Origin: Lysobacteraceae bacterium
Lineage (GTDB): Bacteria; Pseudomonadota; Gammaproteobacteria; Xanthomonadales; BQJN01
Assembly: GCA_021604725.1 (NCBI GenBank)
Contig: BQJN01000034.1
Coordinates: 1 to 42,798, forward strand
Direction of reading: 5' to 3'
DNA length: 42,798 nucleotides
The position numbers and the translations under genes are program-made. The notes under the pieces are model-generated. The model was not told the DNA's origin. It did no database searches and saw nothing but the letters and a program-made list of their open reading frames with translations. This document shows, one piece after another, positions 7,229-16,091 of the stretch. Numbering within the stretch: the first letter of the stretch is position 1; each line of letters begins with the position of its first letter.

Positions 7229-8502
7229 GTTGGGCGGCACCAGACAACGTCAAGCTGGCTGTTGTCGGCCTCGGCTATGTGGGTCTGCCGCTGGCAATCG
7301 CTTTTGCCAGGCACAGTGAGGTGATCGGTTATGACATCAACCGCAAACGTGTTTCAGAGCTGAATCAGGGGCACGACAGTACCGGAGAGGCCAATGCAGA
7401 GGAGCTGTCCAGTGGCCAGTTTACGGCTACCGACGAGCTGTCAGAAATCCGTCACTGCAATGTTTACATCGTCACTGTTCCAACCCCAGTCGACCGCCAC
7501 AACTATCCAGATCTAACGCCGCTTGTTCACGCGACCAGGGCGGTGGCTTCGTGTCTGCAGCATGGCGATTGCGTGATCTATGAATCGACGGTCTATCCGG
7601 GAGCGACTGAAGAAACCTGTGTTCCTTTGCTGGAGGAAGTGTCAGGTCTCGGTTTCAACGTAGACTTTGCGGTGGGCTACAGTCCGGAACGGATCAACCC
7701 TGGCGATCGGGTCCATCGACTGCCAGATATTGTCAAAGTCACCTCAGGCTCATCGGCTGAAGCGGCAGAGTTCGTTGACGGCCTGTACCAGAAAATCATC
7801 ACTGCCGGTACGCACCTGGCCCCCTCCATCCGTGTCGCTGAAGCGGCCAAGGCCATTGAAAACACCCAGCGTGACGTCAACATCGCGTTGGTCAACGAGT
7901 TGGCCAGGATGTTCAAGCGTATGGACCTGGACACCGAGTCGGTGTTGGCAGCTGCGGCCAGCAAGTGGAACTTTCTTGACTTCAAGCCGGGCTTGGTTGG
8001 CGGGCATTGTATCGGCGTCGATCCCTACTACCTGATTCACAAGGCGCAGGAACATGGCTATCACCCGGAGTTGATCTTGGCCGCCAGGCGCATCAACAAC
8101 TCGATGGCTGATCATGTCACCGGCGAGTTGTTGAAGCTCTTTGCCAGGCGCCAAATCCATGTTGTGGGTGCACGCGTGCTGGTACTGGGCGTGGCATTCA
8201 AGGAAAACTGTCCGGACCTGCGCAATACGCAGGTCGCCACAATCGTTCATGAGCTGCAGCGAATGCACGCCAATGTCGAAATATATGACCCCTGGGTCGA
8301 TTCTGAGCAATTGAGCAATGAGACCGGATTACATCTGAGCGATCACTTGGGCAGTGACTACGATGCCGTGGTGTTGGCAGTGGCTCACCGGGAGTTCGTT
8401 GAGATGGGTGCCGACGGAGTTCGCAAGCTGCTGCGGAAGGGCGGCGTCGTTTATGACGTGAAGTGTGTATTACCCGCCGAGTTGGTTGATGGCAGGCTGT
8501 AG
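7225..8502 (+). CDS. tviB: UDP-N-acetylhexosamine 6-dehydrogenase (TviB/WbpO type)
   Basis: 425 residues of the UDP-glucose/GDP-mannose dehydrogenase family. NAD-binding motif VVGLGYVGLPLA lies near 11-22, the central domain carries the catalytic cysteine C262 in GGHCIGVDPYYL, and the UDP-binding C-terminal domain follows. The FARHSEVIGYDIN and GHDSTGEA segments resemble TviB/WbpO, which oxidise C6 of UDP-GlcNAc or UDP-GalNAc to the uronic acid with two NAD+. ATGA overlap with the MarR-type gene makes it the first enzyme of the ops-controlled operon. The matching epimerase sits upstream of rfaH at 2980. GlcNAc versus GalNAc preference is not certain. Confidence 0.88.
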   Translation: MSWAAPDNVKLAVVGLGYVGLPLAIAFARHSEVIGYDINRKRVSELNQGHDSTGEANAEELSSGQFTATDELSEIRHCNVYIVTVPTPVDRHNYPDLTPLVHATRAVASCLQHGDCVIYESTVYPGATEETCVPLLEEVSGLGFNVDFAVGYSPERINPGDRVHRLPDIVKVTSGSSAEAAEFVDGLYQKIITAGTHLAPSIRVAEAAKAIENTQRDVNIALVNELARMFKRMDLDTESVLAAAASKWNFLDFKPGLVGGHCIGVDPYYLIHKAQEHGYHPELILAARRINNSMADHVTGELLKLFARRQIHVVGARVLVLGVAFKENCPDLRNTQVATIVHELQRMHANVEIYDPWVDSEQLSNETGLHLSDHLGSDYDAVVLAVAHREFVEMGADGVRKLLRKGGVVYDVKCVLPAELVDGRL

Positions 8503-8534
8503 CTTGGTCCAAGCCGCATGATGGCCATTTCGGC

Positions 8535-9728
8535 ATGAAGGTTTGTATGGTTTCGGGTACCAACCCGAGCCTCAATCCGCGACTTGCCAAGGTGGCTGGT
8601 GTGCTGAGCCAATTGGATTGGCAGGTCGATGTTTTTTGCCCCTGTATCGTGCCTGCGCTCAAAGAAGAGGATGAGGCTTTGGCCAATGCAGGTGGGTGGC
8701 GAATCATTCGCTACTTCGACTGGGAAGGGTCAAAAGCAAGACTGGTGTTTGAGCGTGCAACCCGCAAGGCTGCTGACATTCTGAATCGCAGACTGCAGTT
8801 CGAATCGGCATACTCTCTGGGCTATGGGATGTTTAGCGGTTTGCGCCCGCTGCTGCCCAGGTTGTCGACTTACGACCTTATGATCGGACACCAGGAAGTC
8901 GGGTTGTGGGCGGGTATGCGAATACGCGAAAACCTGCCCGTTTGGATCGACATTGAAGACTGGTATTCGCGAGATTTGTTGCCGGAGGCCCTGCCGGGCC
9001 GCCCCGTTGGATTGTTGCAAAACATGGAGCGGCTGGCCTTGACCAAGGCGAAGCTTTGTACCACCACGACCAAGGCGATGGCGCAAGCGTTGCACCATGC
9101 CTATGGAGGCGTCGAGCCGGCAGTTTTGTACAACACGTTCAAGGGGGGCGGCAAGCCGTCCTGGCAGGATAGAGCGCAGGGCTCGGTAGTGTCGTTCCAC
9201 TGGTTTTCTCAGACTATCGGTCGCGGCCGCGGACTTGGTGTGTTGTTGCAGGCAATCAAGTTGTTGCCCGACCTTCAATTCGAAGTGCATTTGAGGGGGC
9301 GTTTGGGGTGTGAAGATTGGTTGCGAAGACAATTGGACGAAAAGTCCGATCCGAAACTGATTCTCCATCCGCTGGTCAGCAACCAGGAACTCGACCAACG
9401 AATAGCTGAACATGATGTTGGACTGGCATTGGAGCCAACGATCCCTGACAACAAAAACCTCACCGCATCGAACAAGATATTTCATTATTTGGTAAATGGC
9501 CTGGATGTCATTGCGACTCGAACAAAAGGCCAGGTAGAGGTTGCCAAACTTGCAGGCGAGGGCCGAATGACACTAGTTGATCAAAATGATGCTGAGGCGT
9601 TGGCCGCAGCAATGCGGGCGGCGATATGTCGCGGTCCCCGACAATTGACGCGTGAGTTGCCGACCGAACTGACATTTGTAGGGTTCGTGAAACGCGCCGA
9701 ACAGCTGGCAGCGGGCCTGGTCGAATGA
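8535..9728 (+). CDS. Glycosyltransferase, GT-B fold (GT4-like)
   Basis: 397 residues, starting MKVCMVSGTNPSLNPRLAKV, a common opening of GT-B glycosyltransferases. The N-terminal half contains WIDIEDWYSRDLLPE, and the C-terminal half has a weak donor-binding region (ALEPTIPDNKNLTASNKIF). It lacks the strong EGFGL-type motif of typical GT4 members, so the family assignment is approximate. No signal peptide; expected at the cytoplasmic face of the inner membrane. It follows tviB after 32 bases and overlaps the next gene by four bases (ATGA). Donor and acceptor sugars cannot be inferred. Confidence 0.7.
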   Translation: MKVCMVSGTNPSLNPRLAKVAGVLSQLDWQVDVFCPCIVPALKEEDEALANAGGWRIIRYFDWEGSKARLVFERATRKAADILNRRLQFESAYSLGYGMFSGLRPLLPRLSTYDLMIGHQEVGLWAGMRIRENLPVWIDIEDWYSRDLLPEALPGRPVGLLQNMERLALTKAKLCTTTTKAMAQALHHAYGGVEPAVLYNTFKGGGKPSWQDRAQGSVVSFHWFSQTIGRGRGLGVLLQAIKLLPDLQFEVHLRGRLGCEDWLRRQLDEKSDPKLILHPLVSNQELDQRIAEHDVGLALEPTIPDNKNLTASNKIFHYLVNGLDVIATRTKGQVEVAKLAGEGRMTLVDQNDAEALAAAMRAAICRGPRQLTRELPTELTFVGFVKRAEQLAAGLVE

Positions 9729-10597
9729 AGATGCGGGCATCGACAAGGGCGAGACTGTTGGTTAACAAGTTGCTTGCCCCAGTTGGGTTGCAACTTACAT
9801 CGACGCGAGCGCAGGAAGCTGAACAGCGACGGCTGGCCGAGTTGGTGCAGCGGGGACACTTCAAAGACGCTATATTCAATTGCCCAAAACCCATCAACGC
9901 TGAATGGGTTGACGAGTTTTTCTCGGCGAAGGTTCTGACCGACGGAGATTGGCAAGCACTGGGGCAAGTGAGTTGCAGCAGTCCCTTCTCGATTCACAAT
10001 GAATACTTCGCCTCTCCTGATGCCGATGTTCTTCATTACTTGCTTACCCGTCACAAGCCGGCTCAATACATTGAAATTGGCAGTGGCAACAGTACGCGAC
10101 TGACACGTGCAACAGTGGACGCGCATCAGCTATCGACACAAATTGTATGTGTCGATCCTGAACCAAGGGTAAGCGTTAGGTCCATTGCTGACCACGTGCA
10201 TGCCTGTCGCGTAGAGGAGCTCGGGGTCGAATTCTTTAGCGGCATGAAGCCCGGAGATATCTTGTTTGTCGATTCCAGTCATATCGCCATGGCTGGTAGC
10301 GACGTTGTGATGTTGTTTCTGCAGGTGCTTCCTAAATTGCCACCAGGCGTCTTGGTTCATGTGCATGATATTTTTCTGCCATATGAATACCCGCGACATT
10401 GGGTAGTTGACAATGCCTGGCCCTGGAACGAGCAATACCTTCTGCAGGCCGTCATCGAGTTCTCCAACCAGTTCGAAATCCTCTGGCCTGGGTATTTCTT
10501 GCAACAGACTCGGCCGGGGTTTCGAGACCACTTTCCTTTGATGAGAGATACGGACAACGCCCAGAGCTTCTGGTTGCGACGTACCGGTGGCAATTGA
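9725..10597 (+). CDS. Class I SAM-dependent methyltransferase (Methyltransf_24-like)
   Basis: 290 residues. After a basic N-terminal helix and about 100 residues of lead sequence comes the SAM motif YIEIGSGNST (about 116-125), then ILFVDSSHI (about 180-188) and VHVHDIFLPYEYP (about 211-223). The D-S-S-H and H-D pair matches the metal-dependent O-methyltransferase group that includes TylF-like and Methyltransf_24 enzymes. A paralog with the same motifs is at 15107. It overlaps the glycosyltransferases on both sides by four bases, suggesting that methylation is linked to those transfer steps. The methylated position is unknown. Confidence 0.75.
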   Translation: MKMRASTRARLLVNKLLAPVGLQLTSTRAQEAEQRRLAELVQRGHFKDAIFNCPKPINAEWVDEFFSAKVLTDGDWQALGQVSCSSPFSIHNEYFASPDADVLHYLLTRHKPAQYIEIGSGNSTRLTRATVDAHQLSTQIVCVDPEPRVSVRSIADHVHACRVEELGVEFFSGMKPGDILFVDSSHIAMAGSDVVMLFLQVLPKLPPGVLVHVHDIFLPYEYPRHWVVDNAWPWNEQYLLQAVIEFSNQFEILWPGYFLQQTRPGFRDHFPLMRDTDNAQSFWLRRTGGN

Positions 10598-11811
10598 AAA
10601 GGCTACTGATCGTCTGTCCTCACCTGCCGCCTTGCAATGCGGTGGATGCGCACCGCGTGAGGATGGTTCTGCCGCACCTTGTTGACTTGGGCTTGGAAGT
10701 GCATTTGCTGGCAGTGCGGCATCAACAGCTACCATTTCCGATCGACACAATGCTCAGTGAAACCATGCCCGATTCGGTGGTCATTCACTATGTCGATATT
10801 CCATCACTTAGGCTGGGGCAGCTTGTTGGTGTTTCTGCGACAGGCTTGCGAGCTTGGTTTGCTTTCAGAAGCTACGGACTCAAGCTGTTGTCATCAAAGT
10901 CCTTCGATGTGGTCTTTTTCTCTACAACCGCCTTCCCGTTGCTTGCTCTGGCAAAGCCCTGGAAGGCCCGGTTCGGGGTCAAGGCCGTGTTCGATTTCCA
11001 GGATCCGTGGGTTCCGACGCCGGGCTTAAAGCCTCGCACGGGCCTCAAGCACAACCTTATGCGGCGTTTGCATCGAGCGCTGGAGCCACGAGCAATGGCT
11101 GCTTGTGACGCTATCGTTGCAGTCAGTGGCGGATACATCGACGACTTGAAAAGGCGATATCGCAGAGTCGAAGACATACCTTGCAAGGTTCTGCCTTTTT
11201 GTGTTTCGAGCAATGACATTGGGCGATCCAGTGATGTGGTGGCAGAAACTCATTGTGGCCTTTATGTCGGTGCCTTAGCAGAACCGATGCTTCCGTTGGT
11301 TTTGCAGGCATGTCGAGCAATCGACGATTTGGCGCGGAGCGGTCTGGATGTGCGCATACACTTCAAAGGAACTGACTATGCGCAGCGGGAACAAAAAGTG
11401 CTGCCAATAACTCAAGCTGCCAAGTGTGCCGATGTGGTGTCTGAAGACCCCCGGCGAGCTGGGTACTTTGAGAGTATCGCGTTGATGCGGCGGGCCAGAT
11501 TCTCGCTAGTGCTTGGGTCTACAGAGGAAGATTATGTGCCATCCAAACTTTTCAACGTTCTGGCATCCGCGCAGAGAGTATTGGTGTTGTCCTCTGCAAG
11601 GGGCGCATTGCGACGGTTGATTGCTGACGGGCCAGGGCTTAGGTGCGTCTGGTTTGAAGCCATCGACGACCAGGTCGTCGTCGAGCAAATAGCGACAGCG
11701 TTGAAAGACCTGCTGAGTGAACCGGCACAGCAAACTCGCGATATCCCTTCGATCTACACAGCAGAAGAGCAAGCTCGCCAATTGGCAGATCTTTTCGAGA
11801 AAGTCGCCTGA
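10594..11811 (+). CDS. Glycosyltransferase, GT-B fold (GT4-like)
   Basis: 405 residues, beginning MKRLLIVCPHLPPCNAVDAH with the usual N-terminal beta-strand and glycine-poor loop seen in the GT4-like group that modifies capsular sugars. FDFQDPWVPTPGLKPRTG and the C-terminal VPSKLFNVLASAQRVLVL (donor-side motif) support the family. The start is TTG inside TTGA, overlapping the previous stop; no strong Shine-Dalgarno is visible, so translation probably depends on coupling. The stop touches the next ATG (TGATG). Sugar specificity is not inferable. Confidence 0.75.
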   Translation: MKRLLIVCPHLPPCNAVDAHRVRMVLPHLVDLGLEVHLLAVRHQQLPFPIDTMLSETMPDSVVIHYVDIPSLRLGQLVGVSATGLRAWFAFRSYGLKLLSSKSFDVVFFSTTAFPLLALAKPWKARFGVKAVFDFQDPWVPTPGLKPRTGLKHNLMRRLHRALEPRAMAACDAIVAVSGGYIDDLKRRYRRVEDIPCKVLPFCVSSNDIGRSSDVVAETHCGLYVGALAEPMLPLVLQACRAIDDLARSGLDVRIHFKGTDYAQREQKVLPITQAAKCADVVSEDPRRAGYFESIALMRRARFSLVLGSTEEDYVPSKLFNVLASAQRVLVLSSARGALRRLIADGPGLRCVWFEAIDDQVVVEQIATALKDLLSEPAQQTRDIPSIYTAEEQARQLADLFEKVA

Positions 11812-12956
11812 TGTCGATGTCTGGGGTTCGGGTTGTGGTGATCTTTCCGTCGACGCATGTCTATGGCATGGAACGGTCAACGCTGGAGTTGGTGCGGCAG
11901 CTAAAAAAGTCGGGTGCCGATATTTGTCTGTTGGTCAACGAATTGAGAGGTGAGGCTGTGCGACGTATCGCCGATGACATCGGCGTTGTCTACGAACAGA
12001 CACAGTTCTGGCACAAACTGGTGCGCCCAAGATCCCCGATGCACTTGGTACGAATACTGGGTGACTGGTGGTCCATTTCGGGAAATGCTCGTCGAGCCGT
12101 CAAGCGCTTCGATGCAACTCATGTGCTCTGCCCAGGTCTCGAGTTTTTTCTCTATAGCCTCCGCACCGGACGACGTGCAATCAGGATTTTCGCATTACCC
12201 AACCCGCCGGATGCCAAGATTGTCGGTTGGAAAGGTTGGGTTTATCGTTGGGTTTGGAATGCATTGGTAGCCAGAAATGCACATTGGCTTGTTTGCAACT
12301 CCAATTTCACTCGTCGCGAATTGGAGTCGATGGTGGGACCCAGACAGTCCATTCGTGTCATCTATCGCTGCGCCCCCGAACGTCCGCCATGCAAGCCGGC
12401 GCCTAAGCTATCCGCTAGCGGCATGCGGCTGTTGTTTGCTGGGCAGTTAACACCCTCAAAGGGGCTGCATTTGTTGCTCGATGCCTGTGAGGACCTGGTA
12501 GATCAGGGGCTCAACCTGCACCTTACCGTCGCAGGATCTGCACCTGATGGTGACTATGCAACCGAAGTGGTGGATCGACTGCAGAAACTGGGCAAAAACA
12601 ACTTCTATTACGCAGGCTATGTGGAAGACATTCCCGGTTTACTGAAGCAGGTTGATTTGCTGGTGGCACCGTCAGTTTTCGATGAACCGCTCGGTATCGT
12701 AGTGCTTGAGGCCAAACGCGCCGGGCGGCCAGCATTGGTTTTTCCGTCGGGTGGGCTCACTGAAATGATTGAAGACCAGGTCGATGGCTGGGTTTGTGCT
12801 GATAAGTCGGCCGATGCACTTGCTGCTGTCCTGAAGAGACTGGCCAACAGCCGTGAAACCTTGATGCAGGCTGCGGCGCACGCACAGTCATCCTACGTCA
12901 GGTTCAATGCTGAAACCATGATCGCGGCCTGGTCCAAGGTGTTGACTCATCGCTGA
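11811..12956 (+). CDS. Glycosyltransferase family 4
   Basis: 381 residues with a clear GT4 C-terminal domain: LLFAGQLTPSKGLHLLLDA near 205-223, then APSVFDEPLGIVVLEAKRAG carrying the EPLGxVxLE variant of the E-x7-E motif, and PSGGLTEMIEDQVDG. The N-terminal domain binds the acceptor. GT4 enzymes are retaining and use nucleotide sugars at the cytoplasmic membrane face. It starts at an ATG sharing one base with the previous stop. It is the end of the tightly overlapping run, since 59 non-coding bases follow before the sulfotransferase. Confidence 0.85.
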   Translation: MSMSGVRVVVIFPSTHVYGMERSTLELVRQLKKSGADICLLVNELRGEAVRRIADDIGVVYEQTQFWHKLVRPRSPMHLVRILGDWWSISGNARRAVKRFDATHVLCPGLEFFLYSLRTGRRAIRIFALPNPPDAKIVGWKGWVYRWVWNALVARNAHWLVCNSNFTRRELESMVGPRQSIRVIYRCAPERPPCKPAPKLSASGMRLLFAGQLTPSKGLHLLLDACEDLVDQGLNLHLTVAGSAPDGDYATEVVDRLQKLGKNNFYYAGYVEDIPGLLKQVDLLVAPSVFDEPLGIVVLEAKRAGRPALVFPSGGLTEMIEDQVDGWVCADKSADALAAVLKRLANSRETLMQAAAHAQSSYVRFNAETMIAAWSKVLTHR

Positions 12957-13015
12957 CCTTCAAGCTCGGAGTCGGTGGTTGACGAAAGCGCGTTCAATAA
13001 CAGGTGGGAAACTCA

Positions 13016-13924
13016 ATGTCAGAACAACGACTGCCTGATTTCCTTGGAATAGGGGCGCCGAAATGCGCCACGACTTGGCTATTTGAAGCTTTGCGCCAGC
13101 ACCCGGGTGTGTTCATGCCGGCACGCAAAGAGGTCAATTACCTGCACTATGGCGATGCCAAGGAACGGTTCGGTGAGTACGTCGCGCATTTCGTTGCCGC
13201 GAGGCCCGATCAGCTGGTCGGTGAGTTTTCTACCCGCTATCTGCAGTCGGTACCGTCGGTCGCTCGCGCGAAAGAGTTGATTCCAGACGCCAAACTGATT
13301 GTGTCGTTGCGTAACCCGGCAGATCAGGTCTGGTCGCACTATTGGCATTTTCGTCGCCAAAACTTCCACCAGACCAAGCCGGTGGAGCGTGATGTCAGTT
13401 TGTCCGATGCCTTGGTCGAGTTCTCGGATATATTGCTGGGATCAGCCAAGTATTCAACTGGTTTGCAGCGCTGGCTCAGTGCCTACCCCATAGACAGAGT
13501 TCACTGCGTAAGATTTGAGGACGTGGCCACAAAGCCGACCAAGACACTGCGTGAGCTATTTGCCTTTCTTGGGGTTGATGCAGGCTCGGCAGTGTCTGGG
13601 GGACAGGTCGCGCGCAAGGGAACGTCGCCAAAGTCTGATAGCCACGAGAAGATACAGCGACGGCTCTATGCATTACTTGCCCACGGGCCGTATCGATGGC
13701 TGAAATCAACGCTAGGTGTTGAGCGCGCAGAGACGCTTAAAGAAAGGCTAAAGGTACGCCACTTGTTTGAATGGGTGTTCGCGCGACGAGGCTATCGAGA
13801 AATGACGTTGCAGGAGCGCCGCCTGGTTTGGGGGGCGCTGGCCGATGAACCAGAGTTGGTCGAATCGCTACTGGGTATGGAGTTTCCGGATTGGCGTCGT
13901 GATCGTGACCAGGTGTTGAGATAG
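13016..13924 (+). CDS. Sulfotransferase domain protein
   Basis: 302 residues from the ATG at 13016. The 5'-phosphosulfate loop IGAPKCATTWLF is at residues 12-23 (K16), and the 3'-phosphate-binding motif LIVSLRNPADQVWSHY follows about 80 residues later, both hallmarks of PAPS-dependent sulfotransferases. It lacks a signal peptide, so it would act on a lipid-linked or nucleotide-linked precursor in the cytoplasm. An upstream in-frame GTG at 13004 exists, but AGGTGGGA at 13002-13009 sits just before the ATG, which favours 13016. Sulfated bacterial polysaccharides are relatively uncommon; PAPS must come from genes elsewhere. Confidence 0.8.
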   Translation: MSEQRLPDFLGIGAPKCATTWLFEALRQHPGVFMPARKEVNYLHYGDAKERFGEYVAHFVAARPDQLVGEFSTRYLQSVPSVARAKELIPDAKLIVSLRNPADQVWSHYWHFRRQNFHQTKPVERDVSLSDALVEFSDILLGSAKYSTGLQRWLSAYPIDRVHCVRFEDVATKPTKTLRELFAFLGVDAGSAVSGGQVARKGTSPKSDSHEKIQRRLYALLAHGPYRWLKSTLGVERAETLKERLKVRHLFEWVFARRGYREMTLQERRLVWGALADEPELVESLLGMEFPDWRRDRDQVLR

Positions 13925-15082
13925 GTGGTTGCGGAGTCCGACAACCCACGGTCTTCGCCCGGCAAACTTGTTGTTGTCGCCAGTCATCCAGTCCAGTATC
14001 TGAGTCCGTTATTTCGAGAGCTAAGCCGGCACATTGATCTGGTAGTGGTCTACTTTTATCGACAGACACCGAAGGGGCAGGCCAGTGCCGGATTTTCTGA
14101 TGCGTTTGAGTGGGACGTGCCGTTGCTGGACGGTTACCGCAATCGGTTTGTAGACAATCGGGCTCGTACGCCCTCGTTGCGATCATTTTTGGGGACAGAC
14201 TGCCCCGAAATGAGCAGCGTGTTGTCCGATGAAGCCCCGGACTCGGTCGTCGTGTTTGGATGGAATACAAGGGCTGCAGTGCAAGCCATCGTTGCCGCCA
14301 GGCGACAGCGTCGTCGTGTATTGGTCCGAACCGATTCGCAACTTGGAAGCCCACGTCCCTGGTGGCGGAGGATTGCCAAGGAGGTTCCATACCGAATACT
14401 AATGCCGCACCTGGAATACCTGGCTGCTGGGCGGCGCAGCCGTGATTACCTCAAGCATTTTGGCGTTAAGCCCAATCGAGTTCACACGCTCCCACACTCC
14501 GTCGATGCCACTCGATTTGCCGCTGGGGCCGATGAAGCAGCGCATGTGAGGCGAGAGCTTGGGGTCTCCAAAGATGACTTCGTTTTTCTCTATGTAGGAA
14601 AGTTCATTGCCGTAAAGCGTCCGCTGCAACTGCTTCATGCGTTTCTCCGGTTGATACGAACTGTTCGCGAGGTGAAGTTGGTGATGGTTGGGTCCGGGCC
14701 GCTGCAAGCGCAAATCGAGCTTCGAGCCGATGGCCACGATGATGTCGTGTTGCCCGGCTTTATTAACCAGTCACGCTTGCCGGCCGTTTTCGCCATGGCT
14801 AATGTGCTGGTATTGCCGGGCAATGAAACGTGGGGTTTGGTCGCAAACGAGTCACTCGCGGCCGGAACACCGGTGATGATATCGAAAGACGCCGGCAGCT
14901 ACCCCGAATTGGTCGAGCAGGCACGAGTTGGCTGGGCGTGCGATAGCACGACCGACGGGATGGTGTCGGCGATGCATGAAGCAATGAAATCAACAGTGCC
15001 GCTCGATCGTATTCGGTCTGTGGTCGAGGGGTTTTCGGCACCAACGGTGGCGCAATCCTTGATGCAGATTCTATCGCGCTAA
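13925..15082 (+). CDS. Glycosyltransferase family 4
   Basis: 385 residues. The N-terminus contains VVVASHPVQYLSPLFRELSR, a typical GT4 acceptor-domain beginning. The C-terminal domain shows FLYVGKFIAVKRPLQLLHAF, LVMVGSGPLQAQIE, and PGNETWGLVANESLAAGTPV, which is the E-x7-E donor motif region. GTG start directly after the TAG of the sulfotransferase gene. The gap to the next methyltransferase gene is 24 bases. Donor unknown. Confidence 0.85.
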   Translation: MVAESDNPRSSPGKLVVVASHPVQYLSPLFRELSRHIDLVVVYFYRQTPKGQASAGFSDAFEWDVPLLDGYRNRFVDNRARTPSLRSFLGTDCPEMSSVLSDEAPDSVVVFGWNTRAAVQAIVAARRQRRRVLVRTDSQLGSPRPWWRRIAKEVPYRILMPHLEYLAAGRRSRDYLKHFGVKPNRVHTLPHSVDATRFAAGADEAAHVRRELGVSKDDFVFLYVGKFIAVKRPLQLLHAFLRLIRTVREVKLVMVGSGPLQAQIELRADGHDDVVLPGFINQSRLPAVFAMANVLVLPGNETWGLVANESLAAGTPVMISKDAGSYPELVEQARVGWACDSTTDGMVSAMHEAMKSTVPLDRIRSVVEGFSAPTVAQSLMQILSR

Positions 15083-15106
15083 CTTTCATCAAATCCAAGG
15101 CCAACG

Positions 15107-16036
15107 ATGGACATTAACCGCTCATTCAAAGACTTTATCAAACGTATACTTCGGCAGGTTTTCGTTGGCATGCAGCGGCTCGGCCTTGATGTCCTTCCTC
15201 GGCACTTCTATTCAGAGATTCCGGACATCCGGAAGTTGAGAAGCGATTCAGCCTGGCGCAAGCCCTATTCATTGATCGGTGTCGCTGGTTCCGATATTTC
15301 TGAGCAGCTATCCAACGCAACCGAGGTCATGAGTTGCGTAGACGGCGAGTTGGCAATGGCAACGCATAAACTTGCCTGTCAGCAAAACGGTGAAGCTGGG
15401 TTCGGCCAGGTAGAGTCGGCATTCCTTTATGCGATTGTGCGGCAGCGGCGGCCGGCTCATATTTTGCAGATTGGCTGCGGTGTCTCAACCGCAGTGTGCT
15501 TGCAGGCGGCCGCTGAGGTTGATGGCTACTCCCCTGTAATAACCTGCATTGAACCCTATCCGACCCCGTTTCTAAGCGCGCTGGCGGCCAAGGGTGTGAT
15601 AAAACTTATCAAGGAAAGAGCGCAAGATGTCTCGCTAAGCGTGATATCAGACCTTCCAAGCAATTGCCTGTTTTTTGTGGACTCCAGCCATACCCTGGGT
15701 CCATCAGGTGAGGTGACTCGCATCATCCTGGAGATGCTGCCTCGGCTGAAGGCAGGCGCCTTGGTGCATTTCCACGATATCAAATTGCCTTACGATTACG
15801 ACAGACGCATCTTGGACTCTGCATTGTTTTTCCCTCATGAGAGCCCTCTGTTGCACGCCTTTCTTGTCCATAATCATCGATTCAAACTGTTCGTTTCCAT
15901 GTCGATGCTGCACTACGCCCGCGCAAGCGATCTGGCGTCGCTTTTGCCTGGGTATAGCGCCCAAGGGAATACAGACGGGTTGGCGGAGGGCACGGGACAT
16001 TTTCCGAGCTCAACTTACCTGGAGGTGATCGAGTGA
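15107..16036 (+). CDS. Class I SAM-dependent methyltransferase (paralog of the gene at 9725)
   Basis: 309 residues. ILQIGCGVSTAVCLQAA (about 118-134) is the SAM motif, LFFVDSSHTLGPSG is near 188-201 and VHFHDIKLPYDYDRRIL near 220-236. The same three blocks in the same order occur in the gene at 9725 with the characteristic DSSH and HDI pairs, so the two are paralogs of diverged sequence. Start is ATG at 15107 after 24 untranslated bases. Like its paralog it directly follows a glycosyltransferase gene. The likely reaction is O-methylation of a sugar; the position is unknown. Confidence 0.75.
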   Translation: MDINRSFKDFIKRILRQVFVGMQRLGLDVLPRHFYSEIPDIRKLRSDSAWRKPYSLIGVAGSDISEQLSNATEVMSCVDGELAMATHKLACQQNGEAGFGQVESAFLYAIVRQRRPAHILQIGCGVSTAVCLQAAAEVDGYSPVITCIEPYPTPFLSALAAKGVIKLIKERAQDVSLSVISDLPSNCLFFVDSSHTLGPSGEVTRIILEMLPRLKAGALVHFHDIKLPYDYDRRILDSALFFPHESPLLHAFLVHNHRFKLFVSMSMLHYARASDLASLLPGYSAQGNTDGLAEGTGHFPSSTYLEVIE

Positions 16037-16091
16037 CAGATGGCGCCAGAAGAGGCCCCGCATCCTGAGCAGGTGGCGCTTCATTAAGCGA

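Noticed and set aside
8730..9485. Antisense open frame of 251 codons on the minus strand
   Set aside because: It is the shadow of the glycosyltransferase at 8535, with no recognisable motif or ribosome site.
13737..14390. Antisense open frame of 217 codons on the minus strand
   Set aside because: It lies over the sulfotransferase and GT4 genes, whose protein motifs are clear; the product is Pro/Arg/Thr-rich without domain features.
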